Part shown: piece after piece, positions 44,876 to 52,622 of the stretch | Position numbering within the stretch: position 1 is the first letter of the stretch | How the letters are laid out: every line of letters begins with the position of its first letter | NCBI RefSeq assembly: GCF_009660225.1 | Contig: NZ_CP045920.1 | Span: forward strand, 3,174,079 to 3,238,078 | Source of the DNA: Pseudactinotalea sp. HY158 | GTDB lineage: Bacteria > Actinomycetota > Actinomycetes > Actinomycetales > Beutenbergiaceae | Direction of reading: 5' to 3' | DNA length: 64,000 nucleotides | Made by a program: the position numbers and the translations under genes | The notes under the pieces: generated by a model | The model's database searches: none | What the model was told of the DNA's origin: nothing | What the model saw: only the letters and a program-made list of their open reading frames with translations

Positions 44876-44971
44876 TGGCGGAGGCGGACGGGAATCGAAC
44901 CCGCCAGGCCGAGGTTCTCGGCCTCGTCGGTTTTGAAGACCGCGGGGACCACCAGGTGCCCGGACGCCTCC
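44876..44971 (-). tRNA. selC: tRNA-Sec (anticodon TCA)
   Basis: This is a 96-nt tRNA with an encoded CCA end. The acceptor strands GGAGGCG and CGCCTCC pair, and the discriminator is G. The anticodon UCA (44934-44936) lies in the loop CTTCAAA. The long variable arm AGGCCGAG-AAC-CTCGGCCT is an 8-bp hairpin, as in tRNA-Sec. The T loop is TTCGATT. It is located 35 bp upstream of selA. Confidence 0.97.
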
Positions 44972-45012
44972 CTGCCGCCTCACCCTACTGCCCGCGCCGG
45001 CGCGCGCGGGAC

Positions 45013-45150
45013 TCAGCAGAGCGCGAGATCGATCGCGGGGTCGAGCCGGCGCATGTCGTCGGGGTCGCTCGTCACGAGGACCCCCTCGACCGCGCGTGAG
45101 AGCAGGACGACGGAGGCGTTGATCACGTCGGCGGTCGCGAACTCGCCGGC
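45013..45150 (-). pseudogene. PIN-domain toxin, C-terminal fragment
   Basis: The last 45 residues, AGEFATADVINASVVLLSRAVEG followed by VLVTSDPDDMRRLDPAIDLA, match the C-terminal half of VapC-like PIN domains, including the acidic TADV and TSDPDD positions. The upstream part of the open frame has no PIN similarity. The missing middle part is found on the opposite strand at 45172-45291. Confidence 0.65.
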
Positions 45151-45171
45151 GCCGTCCACATCCCCGCCGGA

Positions 45172-45291
45172 GCGCTCGCACAGGCGTGGCGAAATCCCGC
45201 GCGGCAGGTACGACTGGCGCGGGTGGTCGGCGCGGCCGAGGTGACGATCCACCCGTTCGACGAGACCGTCGCGAGGGCCGCCGGAGCGTGA
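45172..45291 (+). pseudogene. PIN-domain toxin, middle fragment on the opposite strand
   Basis: The plus-strand frame ALAQAWRNPARQVRLARVVG followed by AAEVTIHPFDETVARAAGA and a stop resembles the central part of VapC-like proteins. It would continue naturally into AGEFATADV of the minus-strand fragment. There is no N-terminal part and no start codon. The arrangement suggests inversion of one piece. Confidence 0.6.
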
Positions 45292-45357
45292 TCCTCGTGC
45301 GCATACGAAGAGCTTGCTCGCGCGGGGCGATCTTCGGCCGCCGATGCGCTCGGGTCC

Positions 45358-45363
45358 TATGCT
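45358..45363 (+). promoter_or_regulatory. -10 hexamer for selD
   Basis: TATGCT lies 7 nt before the selD ATG at 45371 and supports that start. Confidence 0.55.
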
Positions 45364-45370
45364 CGATCAC

Positions 45371-46396
45371 ATGGAGATCTCGCCAGAAACCCTCGGAGCG
45401 GGCCAAAGCGACACGACCGCGGCGCTGCGGCTCACGGACTTCGCCCACGGCGGCGGCTGCGCGTGCAAGATCCCGCCCGGGGAGCTCGAGGAGGCCGTGC
45501 GCGCGCTCGCCGGTCAGGACGAGCGCGGCGTGCTCGTCGGGCTCGATGACGGCGACGACGCGGCCGCCGTGCTCGTCGCGCCGGACCTCGCGGTGCTCTC
45601 GACGGCCGACTTCTTCACCCCGGTCGTGGACGGCGCGCGCGCGTGGGGGATGATCGCGGCGGCGAACGCGCTCTCCGACATCTACGCGATGGGCGGGCGG
45701 CCGGTCGTGGCGATCAACCTCGTGGGTTGGCCGCGCGAGCGACTGCCGATGGAACTGCTGAGCGAGGTGCTCGCCGGCGGGCTCGAGATCGCGCAGCGGG
45801 CGGGCTGCCCGCTCATCGGCGGGCACTCGATCGACGACCCGGAGCCGAAGTACGGCCTGGCGGTCACCGGGGTGGCTGATCCGGATCGGCTGCTGCGGAT
45901 CGACGCGGCCACCCCGGGCCTGCCGATCACGCTGACGAAGCCGATCGGGGTGGGGATCCTGAACAACCGGCACAAGGCCACGGGCGAGTCGTTCCCGGAG
46001 GCGATCGCCTCGATGACGGCGCTCAACCGGGAGGCCTCCGAGGCGGCGATCGGCGCGGGTGCGCGGGCCGCGACGGATGTGACCGGCTTCGGGCTGCTCG
46101 GGCACCTGCACAAGCTGTGCCGGGCCTCCGGGGTCGGGGCCGTGATCGAGGCGGGCGCGGTGCCGGTGCTGCCGGGCGTGCGGTCCTCACTCGCGGCGGG
46201 CTACGTCTCGGGAGGCACGCGCCGCAACCTCGACTGGGTGCGCGAGCATCTGCGGGTCGGGCCGGGGGTGAGCGAGGAGGACCTGCTCCTGCTCGCCGAC
46301 GCCCAGACCTCGGGCGGGCTGCTCGTCGTGGGGGAACTGCCGGGCCACCCGGTCATCGGCCACACGGTGGCCGGGGCGGGTATCGAGATCCGCTGA
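45371..46396 (+). CDS. selD: selenide, water dikinase
   Basis: SelD makes selenophosphate from selenide and ATP for SelA. The 341-residue protein has the catalytic C30 and K33 in FAHGGGCACKIPPGEL (Cys, not Sec, at the active site). VGLDDGDDAAAVLV, the metal-binding segment ANALSDIYAMGGRPVVAINLVG, and TDVTGFGLLGHLHKL follow. Near the end is DAQTSGGLLV. The start is set by the -10 hexamer. It points away from tRNA-Sec-selA-selB, with the broken PIN gene between. Confidence 0.97.
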   Translation: MEISPETLGAGQSDTTAALRLTDFAHGGGCACKIPPGELEEAVRALAGQDERGVLVGLDDGDDAAAVLVAPDLAVLSTADFFTPVVDGARAWGMIAAANALSDIYAMGGRPVVAINLVGWPRERLPMELLSEVLAGGLEIAQRAGCPLIGGHSIDDPEPKYGLAVTGVADPDRLLRIDAATPGLPITLTKPIGVGILNNRHKATGESFPEAIASMTALNREASEAAIGAGARAATDVTGFGLLGHLHKLCRASGVGAVIEAGAVPVLPGVRSSLAAGYVSGGTRRNLDWVREHLRVGPGVSEEDLLLLADAQTSGGLLVVGELPGHPVIGHTVAGAGIEIR

Positions 46397-46440
46397 GGTC
46401 GTACCGCTCAGCACCGCTTGGCACAACCGTGAACCCCAAG

Positions 46441-46446
46441 TAAACT
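46441..46446 (+). promoter_or_regulatory. -10 hexamer for the small gene pair
   Basis: TAAACT lies 7 nt before the GTG at 46454. It favours this start over the in-frame GTG at 46448, which is only 1 nt away. Confidence 0.5.
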
Positions 46447-46453
46447 TGTGAAA

Positions 46454-46687
46454 GTGGAGTCGGAGTTGATCATCCTGGAGCCTGCCCACCGGCATGGCGT
46501 CCAGGACGCGGCAATGCTCCATGCGCTCCGTTACCCAGTCCGACACTTCGTGCAGGACGACGGGATGACCATGTTCATCGGCCCCGACGAGACCGGCACT
46601 CTGGTCGAAGTCGGAGTGATCGAATGGAATGGCATCATCGCAGTCGCCCACGCGATGCGTCCGGCCCGACCCAAGTTTCTGAGGTGA
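46454..46687 (+). CDS. small protein, candidate toxin of a two-gene module
   Basis: This is a 77-residue protein that I recognise only as a recurring actinobacterial small protein. The pattern ILEPAHRHGVQDAAMLHALRYPVRHF, then MTMFIGPDETGTLVEVGVIEWNG and HAMRPARPKFL suggests a short helix followed by a beta-sheet, as in BrnT/RelE-sized toxins. It is 5 nt upstream of a second small gene with a helix-turn-helix end. That layout, the lower GC and the separate promoter suggest a toxin-antitoxin module. Activity is not proven. Confidence 0.6.
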   Translation: MESELIILEPAHRHGVQDAAMLHALRYPVRHFVQDDGMTMFIGPDETGTLVEVGVIEWNGIIAVAHAMRPARPKFLR

Positions 46688-46692
46688 CCATC

Positions 46693-46962
46693 ATGACTCG
46701 CCGCTCCCTCGAGGAGATCAAGGCACGTGCCAACAAGTTCGCGGACGCGTTCGAGAGCTACGACCCGGAGCCCGGTCACGAGGGTGCCCCGCTCCCACCG
46801 GTGATGGCAGTCAAGCTCGCGGCCTGGCGACGCGACGTCGCCGAACGTGACCTCGCGGAAGCCGTGCGGATCGCACGGGAACAACGGCTCTCCTGGCGTG
46901 AGGTCGGCGACGCGATCGGGACGAGCGGTGAGGCGGCGCGCCAGCGGTACACCAACGCCTGA
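46693..46962 (+). CDS. small helix-turn-helix protein, candidate antitoxin
   Basis: This is an 89-residue protein. The N-terminal helix RRSLEEIKARANKFADAFE is charged. The C-terminal half, LAEAVRIAREQRLSWREVGDAIGTSGEAARQRY, reads as a helix-turn-helix of the sigma-region-4/Xre type. It probably binds its own promoter. The ATG at 46693 is chosen because it follows the first gene by 5 nt; the open frame extends further upstream inside that gene. Confidence 0.65.
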   Translation: MTRRSLEEIKARANKFADAFESYDPEPGHEGAPLPPVMAVKLAAWRRDVAERDLAEAVRIAREQRLSWREVGDAIGTSGEAARQRYTNA

Positions 46963-47133
46963 CCCTCCGCGGGCGAGCATCCCGCCCGTCTGGCGACCCG
47001 GACTACGCGCAACTGCGCACCGAATGCCGCCCCGGAGCAGAACCCACCGGTCCGTGACACCCGAGTTCGCCGTTGTCCGCTCCATCCGCGGCATGCACCG
47101 GCACAGATTCCGGGTGGGGAACGTCGCTGTTCC

Positions 47134-48246
47134 TCATTCGGCGGTGGTGATCGAATCGTCGGTGATTCCGGCTGCCCGTCGCCGCTCGAGCCGGCGCTTC
47201 TGCGGCTCGACCGTGTAGCGGGGGTCCCGCGCGGATGACATCCCCGCCTCGAAGATCCCGAACCGGGTGAGCACGGAGGCCGCGAGGAGCGCCGCGCCGG
47301 AGCAGACGGCCGCGGTCCGGCTGCGGCCCGCGAGCAGGGTACCGATCCCACCGGTCACGGCGAGGGCCTGGCTCGCGCGCAGCATCTCACCGGCGCGGCC
47401 CCCGCGCAGGGTCTCGGCGATGGCCGGGTCGACGCGGCGTTCCATGACCCCGCTCGCCGCCAGGTCGGCGGCGACGCCCGCGAGCGCGAGCCCCCGCGCC
47501 GGGCCGGCCTCGGCGCGCGGGGTGGCGATCATCGCGAGCCCGCCCGCCGCGAGCGCCGCCGAACCCGCGAAGAGGAACGGCAGCTCGTCCCTGGCCTCGT
47601 TCCAGGTCGGCGTCGCGGTGGCCGAGAGCAGCACGCCGGTGTAGGCGGCCAGCCCGGGGGCGAGTGCGCCGGCGACGATCCCGGCGGCGCCGTCGGCCTG
47701 GCGCAGCAGCGGGCGCAGCGGCCCGAGCGGGAGCCGGCCGGCGCTCATCCGGTCCACCTCGCCTGCGGCCGCCACGCCCGCGGAGGTGGCGAAGCCGGCG
47801 AGCAGCCACGAGCCGACGCTCATCGGCGAGGTCACCTTGATCGTGCGGAGCATGTTCGCGAACCGTTCGGGCCGGCCGAGGTCGCGGATGAGGGTGACCG
47901 TGCCGAGGCCGGCGGAGCCGATCGCGGCGAACCGGCCGACCCGGCGCAGCGCAGGCCGCCCGGTGAGCTGGGCGCCGGCCGCGAGCAGGCCCGATCCGGC
48001 CGCGAGCCCGCCGAGGAACAGGTAGGCGGCGATGTCGCCGCCCCACGGGGCGGGCTTGACGATCGGGCGCCCGTAATACGAGGTGAACTCCGCATCGGGC
48101 ACGACCGGCATCTCCCGCGAGCCGTCCGCCCCGCCCGGCCTACGCGGGCCGCGTCCGCGCCCCGAACCCGGCCGGGCGCCGTCCCTGCGCCGGCGACGCC
48201 GCGGCTCGTCCGGCGGCCGGTAGCCGGCGAACTCCGAGGCCGTCAT
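47134..48246 (-). CDS. formate dehydrogenase membrane subunit, NrfD/PsrC family
   Basis: This is an integral membrane quinone-interacting subunit of 370 residues. The first 45 residues are Arg/Pro/Gly rich. Then SYYGRPIVKPAPWGGDIAAYLFLGGLAAGSGLL matches the NrfD entry helix (typical E-PxPWG-YLFLGG). About eight hydrophobic segments follow, with LIRDLGRPERFANMLR between helices. It passes electrons from the iron-sulfur subunit to menaquinone. It is the third gene of the operon, with a 4-nt overlap with the iron-sulfur subunit gene. Confidence 0.9.
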   Translation of the reverse strand: MTASEFAGYRPPDEPRRRRRRDGARPGSGRGRGPRRPGGADGSREMPVVPDAEFTSYYGRPIVKPAPWGGDIAAYLFLGGLAAGSGLLAAGAQLTGRPALRRVGRFAAIGSAGLGTVTLIRDLGRPERFANMLRTIKVTSPMSVGSWLLAGFATSAGVAAAGEVDRMSAGRLPLGPLRPLLRQADGAAGIVAGALAPGLAAYTGVLLSATATPTWNEARDELPFLFAGSAALAAGGLAMIATPRAEAGPARGLALAGVAADLAASGVMERRVDPAIAETLRGGRAGEMLRASQALAVTGGIGTLLAGRSRTAAVCSGAALLAASVLTRFGIFEAGMSSARDPRYTVEPQKRRLERRRAAGITDDSITTAE

Positions 48247-49355
48247 GCCCGGCCCCCGCGCCGGGCGAACGCGAGCGCGGCGGCCGCGAGCATCCCGGCC
48301 GCGGCGAGTCCGGCCCGGGCGTACATGCCGGGCAGGTCGGCGGTGCACACGCGCGGATCGGGTGGGAGACCGTAGGCCTCGGGCTCGTCGAGCAGGAGGA
48401 ACACCGAGCCGGTGCCGCCCACGCCGTCGTTCTCGTTCGCGCCGTAGAGGCGGGCCTCGGTCATGCCCTGGGAGTGCAGTTGCCCGACCCGCCGCCGTGC
48501 CCGCTCGACCAGCTCGTCCCGCTCGCCGAAGCGGATCGACTCCGTGGGGCAGGTCTGGGCGCAGGCGGGCTGCTCGCCTTCTGTGAGCCGGTCGTAGCAG
48601 AGCGTGCACTTCTGGGCGATGCCGCCCTGGGAATGGCCGACGGCCTCGGCCTGCGGGCGCTGCCGCGCGGGCTCGCTCACCCCGTCGGCCCGCCGCTCGA
48701 TCACCCCGAACGGGCAGGCGGCCACGCAGGCGCCACAGCCGTTGCACACGTCGTCCTGCACCACGACGCTGCCGAACTCGCTGCGGAACAGCGCCCCGGT
48801 CGGGCACACGTCGAGGCACGCGGCGTGGGTGCAGTGCTTGCACACGTCCGAGGCCATGAGCCAGCGGAACTCGGGGGTATCGGGGTGCGCGGACCCCTCG
48901 GTGCCGCCGAGCACGTCGAGGCCCGCATGCGCCCCCGCACCACCGGGCGCGCCGATCCCGTCGGACGCGCCCGCAGCGGCGAGCGCGTCCACCCGCGGCG
49001 AGCGGGCGCCGTCCATACTTCCGCCGGCCGCGGGCGAGAGGGTGGGCATGCCGAGGTCGACGAGCCTGCGGCCGGACTCGCGGGCGGCGGCGATGCGGCC
49101 GGAGTCCTGTTCGATGAACGCGACGTGGCGCCACGTGTCCGCCCCGAGCGCGCCGGTGTTGTCGTAGGAGGAGCCGAGCAGCCCTCCGCCCTCACCCGCC
49201 CCCGCCGCCGGCAGCTGGTTCCACTCCTTGCAGGCGACCTCGCACGCCTTGCAGCCGATGCAGATCGAGGTGTCGGTGAAGAATCCCTTGCGGGGCCCGG
49301 CGTCCGTCCAACCCGCATCGGGCGCCGGATCGGTGTGTCCGAAGAGCTGACCCAT
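48243..49355 (-). CDS. fdnH: formate dehydrogenase iron-sulfur subunit
   Basis: This is the electron-transfer subunit with four 4Fe-4S clusters. The ligand sets are visible in CIGCKACEVAC, CKHCTHAACLDVCP, CNGCGACVAACP, and CTLCYDRL with CAQTCP. The 370-residue protein ends in a hydrophobic segment (about 340-360) like the FdnH anchor. An insert of about 65 residues rich in Gly/Ala (about 105-160) separates clusters 1 and 2. The ATG overlaps the stop of the catalytic subunit gene; a GTG one codon upstream is possible. Confidence 0.93.
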   Translation of the reverse strand: MGQLFGHTDPAPDAGWTDAGPRKGFFTDTSICIGCKACEVACKEWNQLPAAGAGEGGGLLGSSYDNTGALGADTWRHVAFIEQDSGRIAAARESGRRLVDLGMPTLSPAAGGSMDGARSPRVDALAAAGASDGIGAPGGAGAHAGLDVLGGTEGSAHPDTPEFRWLMASDVCKHCTHAACLDVCPTGALFRSEFGSVVVQDDVCNGCGACVAACPFGVIERRADGVSEPARQRPQAEAVGHSQGGIAQKCTLCYDRLTEGEQPACAQTCPTESIRFGERDELVERARRRVGQLHSQGMTEARLYGANENDGVGGTGSVFLLLDEPEAYGLPPDPRVCTADLPGMYARAGLAAAGMLAAAALAFARRGGRA

Positions 49356-52300
49356 CACGCTCCCCCTTCTCGTGGTTCGGTGGGTGGTTCGCCCGGCCCG
49401 CCGAGCGGCTCGTTGCCCGTGTGGGTCGTGGCCCCGGCGCGGCTCTGATACTCCGACACGAGCCGCAGCAGCGCCGCCCCGCGCGGGCGCCGGCCGGGAA
49501 CGATGTCGCAGGTCGCGGCCTTCGACTCCTGGATGAGCACGTTCGGGTCGAGGGTGATGCCGAGCAGGTCGTTGGCCGCATCGCCGGAGACGATCGCATC
49601 CCCGCCGACGCCCCAGTGATAGGGCAGCCCGACCTGGTGCACGGTGCGCCCGGCGACCTGCAGCGGACGCAGCCGGCGCGTGACGAGCACGCGGGCCTCG
49701 ATCGCCGCCCGCGCCGAGACGATCGTGGCCCAGCCCTCGTTCGTGAGCCCGCGCAGGGCCGCGAGCTCGGGTGAGACCTCGCAGAACATCTCCGGCTGCA
49801 GCTCCGAGAGGTAGGGCAGGGTGCGGCTCATGCCGCCGGCGGTGTGGTGCTCGGTGAGCCGGTAGGTGGTGAACACGAACGGGTAGACGCCGGCGCCCGG
49901 CTCGTCCGCGCTCGGTGCGCTCAGGTTGTCCTTGTGGGGGAACGTGACCCGGCCCGGGTTGCGCTGCTGGGTGTACAGCGCGTTCGCGACCGGGGACTCC
50001 TGCGGCTCGTAATGGGTGGGCAGCGGCCCGTCGACCACCCCGGTCGGGGCGAACAGCCAGCCCTTGCCGTCGGGCTTCATGATGAACGCGTCGTCGCCGG
50101 CGATCGCGCCCGGCCCGCCCGCGGCCGGGTCATCGGGATCACCCGTGGCACCAGGGGCACGATCCGGGATGAAGTCGGGCACGTCGACGCCGGTCCAGCG
50201 ACCTGCCGCCTCGTCCCACCACACGTACTTCTTGCGTTCGCTCCAGGGCCGCCCCTGCGGGTCGGCCGAGGCCCGGTTGTACAGGATGCGTCGGTTCGAG
50301 GGCCACGCCCAGCCCCATTCGAGGGCGGTCGTGGGCTGCTGGTCGCCGGGCTTGCGGCGGGCCGCCTGATTGACGCCGCCCGCGTACACGCCCGTGTAGA
50401 TCCAGCAGCCGCCCACGGTCGAGCCGTCGGCGCGCATCTCGTTGAACGTCGACAGGTAGCGACGCTTCGAACCGGCCTCGGCGGCGGGGTCCACGTGCCA
50501 GCCGTTGATCTCCGCGAGCACGGCGCCCGAGTCGATCTCGCCGTCGGCATCCGCGGGATAGTCCCAGGTGAGCTCGAGCAGGGGCCGATCGCGCTCGTCG
50601 GTCGAGCCGGCGAGCCGGTCGCGCAGCCGCTTACCGAGCTGGTGGAAGAACTCGAGCTCGCTCATGCACTCCCCCGGCGGGGCCACGGCCTTGTGCCGCC
50701 ACTGCAGCAGCCGCTGGGTCTGGGTGAACGATCCGGCCTTCTCCACGTGGCTCGCGGCGGGCAGGAAGAACACCTCGGTGTCGATGTCGCCCGTGCGCAG
50801 CTCGCCGGTCTCGATCTCCGGGGAATCACGCCAGAACGTCGCCGACTCGATCATGTTCAGGTCGCGCACGACGAGCCACTTCAGATGCGACATCGCCATC
50901 CGTTGCATCCGCCCGTTCGAGGAGCCGACGGCCGGGTTCTGCCCGAGCAGGAAGTACCCCTCGACCTCGTCGGCGAGCATCGCGGCCACGGTCTGATAGG
51001 TGCCGTGCGGGCCGGTGAGCCGGGGCACGTAGTCGTAGGCCCAGTCGTTGCCGGCCGTGGCCGACTCGCCCCACCACGCCTTGAGCAGGCTGACGGCGTA
51101 CGCGTCGCCGTTCGCCCAGAACCCCTTCTGATCCTTCGCGGCGAACGAGGCGGTGTAGTCGGCGAACGTGTCGTGCCTGCCCGCGAGCGGCATCGGCAGG
51201 TAGCCGGGGAGCATGTCGAACAGGGTCGGGATGTCGGTGGATCCCTGGATGCTCGCGTGCCCGCGCAGCGCCATGATGCCCCCGCCGGGCCGGCCCATGT
51301 TCCCCAGCAGCAGCTGCAGGATCGCGGCGGTGCGGATGAACTGGGCCCCGAGCGTGTGCTGGGTCCAGCCCACCGCGTACACGAACGCGGTCGTGCGTTC
51401 CCGCCCGGAGTTCTCGATCACGGCCCGCGCGAGGTAGTCGAAGTCCGCCGGGCCGATGCCGCACGAGGCCTCGACCGCCTCCGGGGTGTAGCGGGAGTAG
51501 TGGCGCCTGAGCACCTGGAACACGCAGCGCGGATCCGTCAGCGTCGGATCGTGCAGCTCGGCGCCGGTCTCCGGGTCCGTTGCGTAGGCCCACGTGGCGT
51601 TGTCGTAGGAGCCGGTGCGGGCGTCGTAGCCGGAGAAGAGTCCGTCGAGGTCCTCGGCGTCGCGGAAGTCCTCCCGCAGGATGGTCGAGGCATTCGTATA
51701 GGCGGTCACGTACTCACGGAAATACGACTCGTCGGTGAGCACCCGGTTGATCACCGCGCCGAGCAGCACGACGTCGCTGCCCGCCCGGATCGGCAGGTGC
51801 TTGTCGGCGAGCGCCGAGGTGCGAGTGAACCGGGGATCGACGTGGATGACCCTCGCACCCCGCGCCTGCGCCTCGGCCACCCACTGGAAGCCCACGGGGT
51901 GGCATTCGGCCATGTTGGATCCCTGGATCACGATGCAGTCCGCATGAGCCAGGTCCTGCAGATATTGCGTGGCGCCGCCGCGACCGAACGAGGTTCCCAG
52001 ACCGGGAACCGTGGCGGAGTGTCATATGCGCGCCTGGTTCTCGATCTGGATCGCGCCCGCGGCGGTGAACAGCTTCTTGATGAGGTAGTTCTCCTCGTTG
52101 TCCAGCGTCGCCCCGCCGAGGGCCGCGATCCCCATCGTCCGGCGCAGGATCCGCCCCTGCGGGTCGCGCTCCTGCCACGTGTTCCTGCGGGAGGCGAGGA
52201 ACCGGTCGGCGATCATGTCGAGCGCGGTGTCCCGGTCGAGCCGGGTCCATTCCGCGGCGCCCGGCGCCCGGTAGAGCACCTCGGTCTGCCGTCCGGGCGA

Positions 52301-52588
52301 GTTGACGAGCTGCTCGCTCGCTGCGCCCTTGGGGCACAGCCGCCCGCGCGAGATCGGCGAATCGGGGTCGCCCTCGATCTGGATGACCTTCTCGTTCTTG
52401 ACGAACACCCGCTGCCCGCACCCCACCGCGCAGTAGGGGCACACGCTCTGCACGACCCGGTCGGCGGTCGCCGTGCGCGCCCGCGTGCCGCGGGTGGCGG
52501 CGGAGGTGACCGCGGCTCCGCGGCCGAGTACGTCCCCGGAGCGCGCCTGCCGGAAGACCGGCCATTCCAGGGGACTCCAGCGTGCCAT
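49355..52588 (-). CDS. fdnG: formate dehydrogenase catalytic subunit, selenoprotein
   Basis: This molybdenum or tungsten bis-MGD enzyme oxidises formate to CO2. Read through the in-frame TGA at 52022-52024, the protein has 1077 residues with selenocysteine at position 189 (context NQARI-U-HSATVPGLG). The 4Fe-4S ligands are C50, C53, C57 and C85. Downstream are FGRGGATQYLQDL, GSNMAECHPVGFQW and VDPRFTRTS. No twin-arginine signal is visible, so it should face the cytoplasm, unlike E. coli FdnG. The ATG lies 7 nt after TATAGT. Reading the two open frames as separate genes or as a frameshift is excluded by the local SECIS and the full sel gene set. Confidence 0.96.
51992..52024 (-). promoter_or_regulatory. 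bacterial SECIS element and UGA(Sec) codon
   Basis: On the minus strand the UGA is followed by 18 nt and then a GGTCT loop closed by the perfect stem GGTTCCC/GGGAACC. In E. coli fdhF the loop GGUCU also begins 18 nt after the UGA. This is the SelB binding hairpin within the coding sequence. Confidence 0.9.
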
Positions 52589-52595
52589 GCGATCC

Positions 52596-52601
52596 ACTAT
52601 A
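52596..52601 (-). promoter_or_regulatory. -10 hexamer for the formate dehydrogenase operon
   Basis: On the minus strand TATAGT lies 7 nt before the fdnG ATG. It is the hexamer closest to consensus among those noted in this window. Confidence 0.6.
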
Positions 52602-52609
52602 GGCACGGA

Positions 52610-52615
52610 TAGGCT
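52610..52615 (+). promoter_or_regulatory. -10 hexamer for the M3 peptidase gene
   Basis: TAGGCT lies 7 nt before the GTG at 52623, only 8 bp from the divergent fdnG hexamer. Confidence 0.5.
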
Positions 52616-52622
52616 GATCCGG

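Noticed and set aside
46968-47133. Possible small gene or RNA between the toxin-like pair and nrfD
   Set aside because: There is only a weak 6-bp hairpin after the pair and no supported reading frame.
49355-52588. fdnG as two genes or a nonsense mutation
   Set aside because: The TGA is at the Sec position of formate dehydrogenases and is followed by a SECIS-like hairpin, and all sel genes are present.
49844-52612. 922-codon open frame on the plus strand opposite fdnG
   Set aside because: This is a shadow frame of fdnG with Arg/Val/Gly-biased composition and no recognisable motif.
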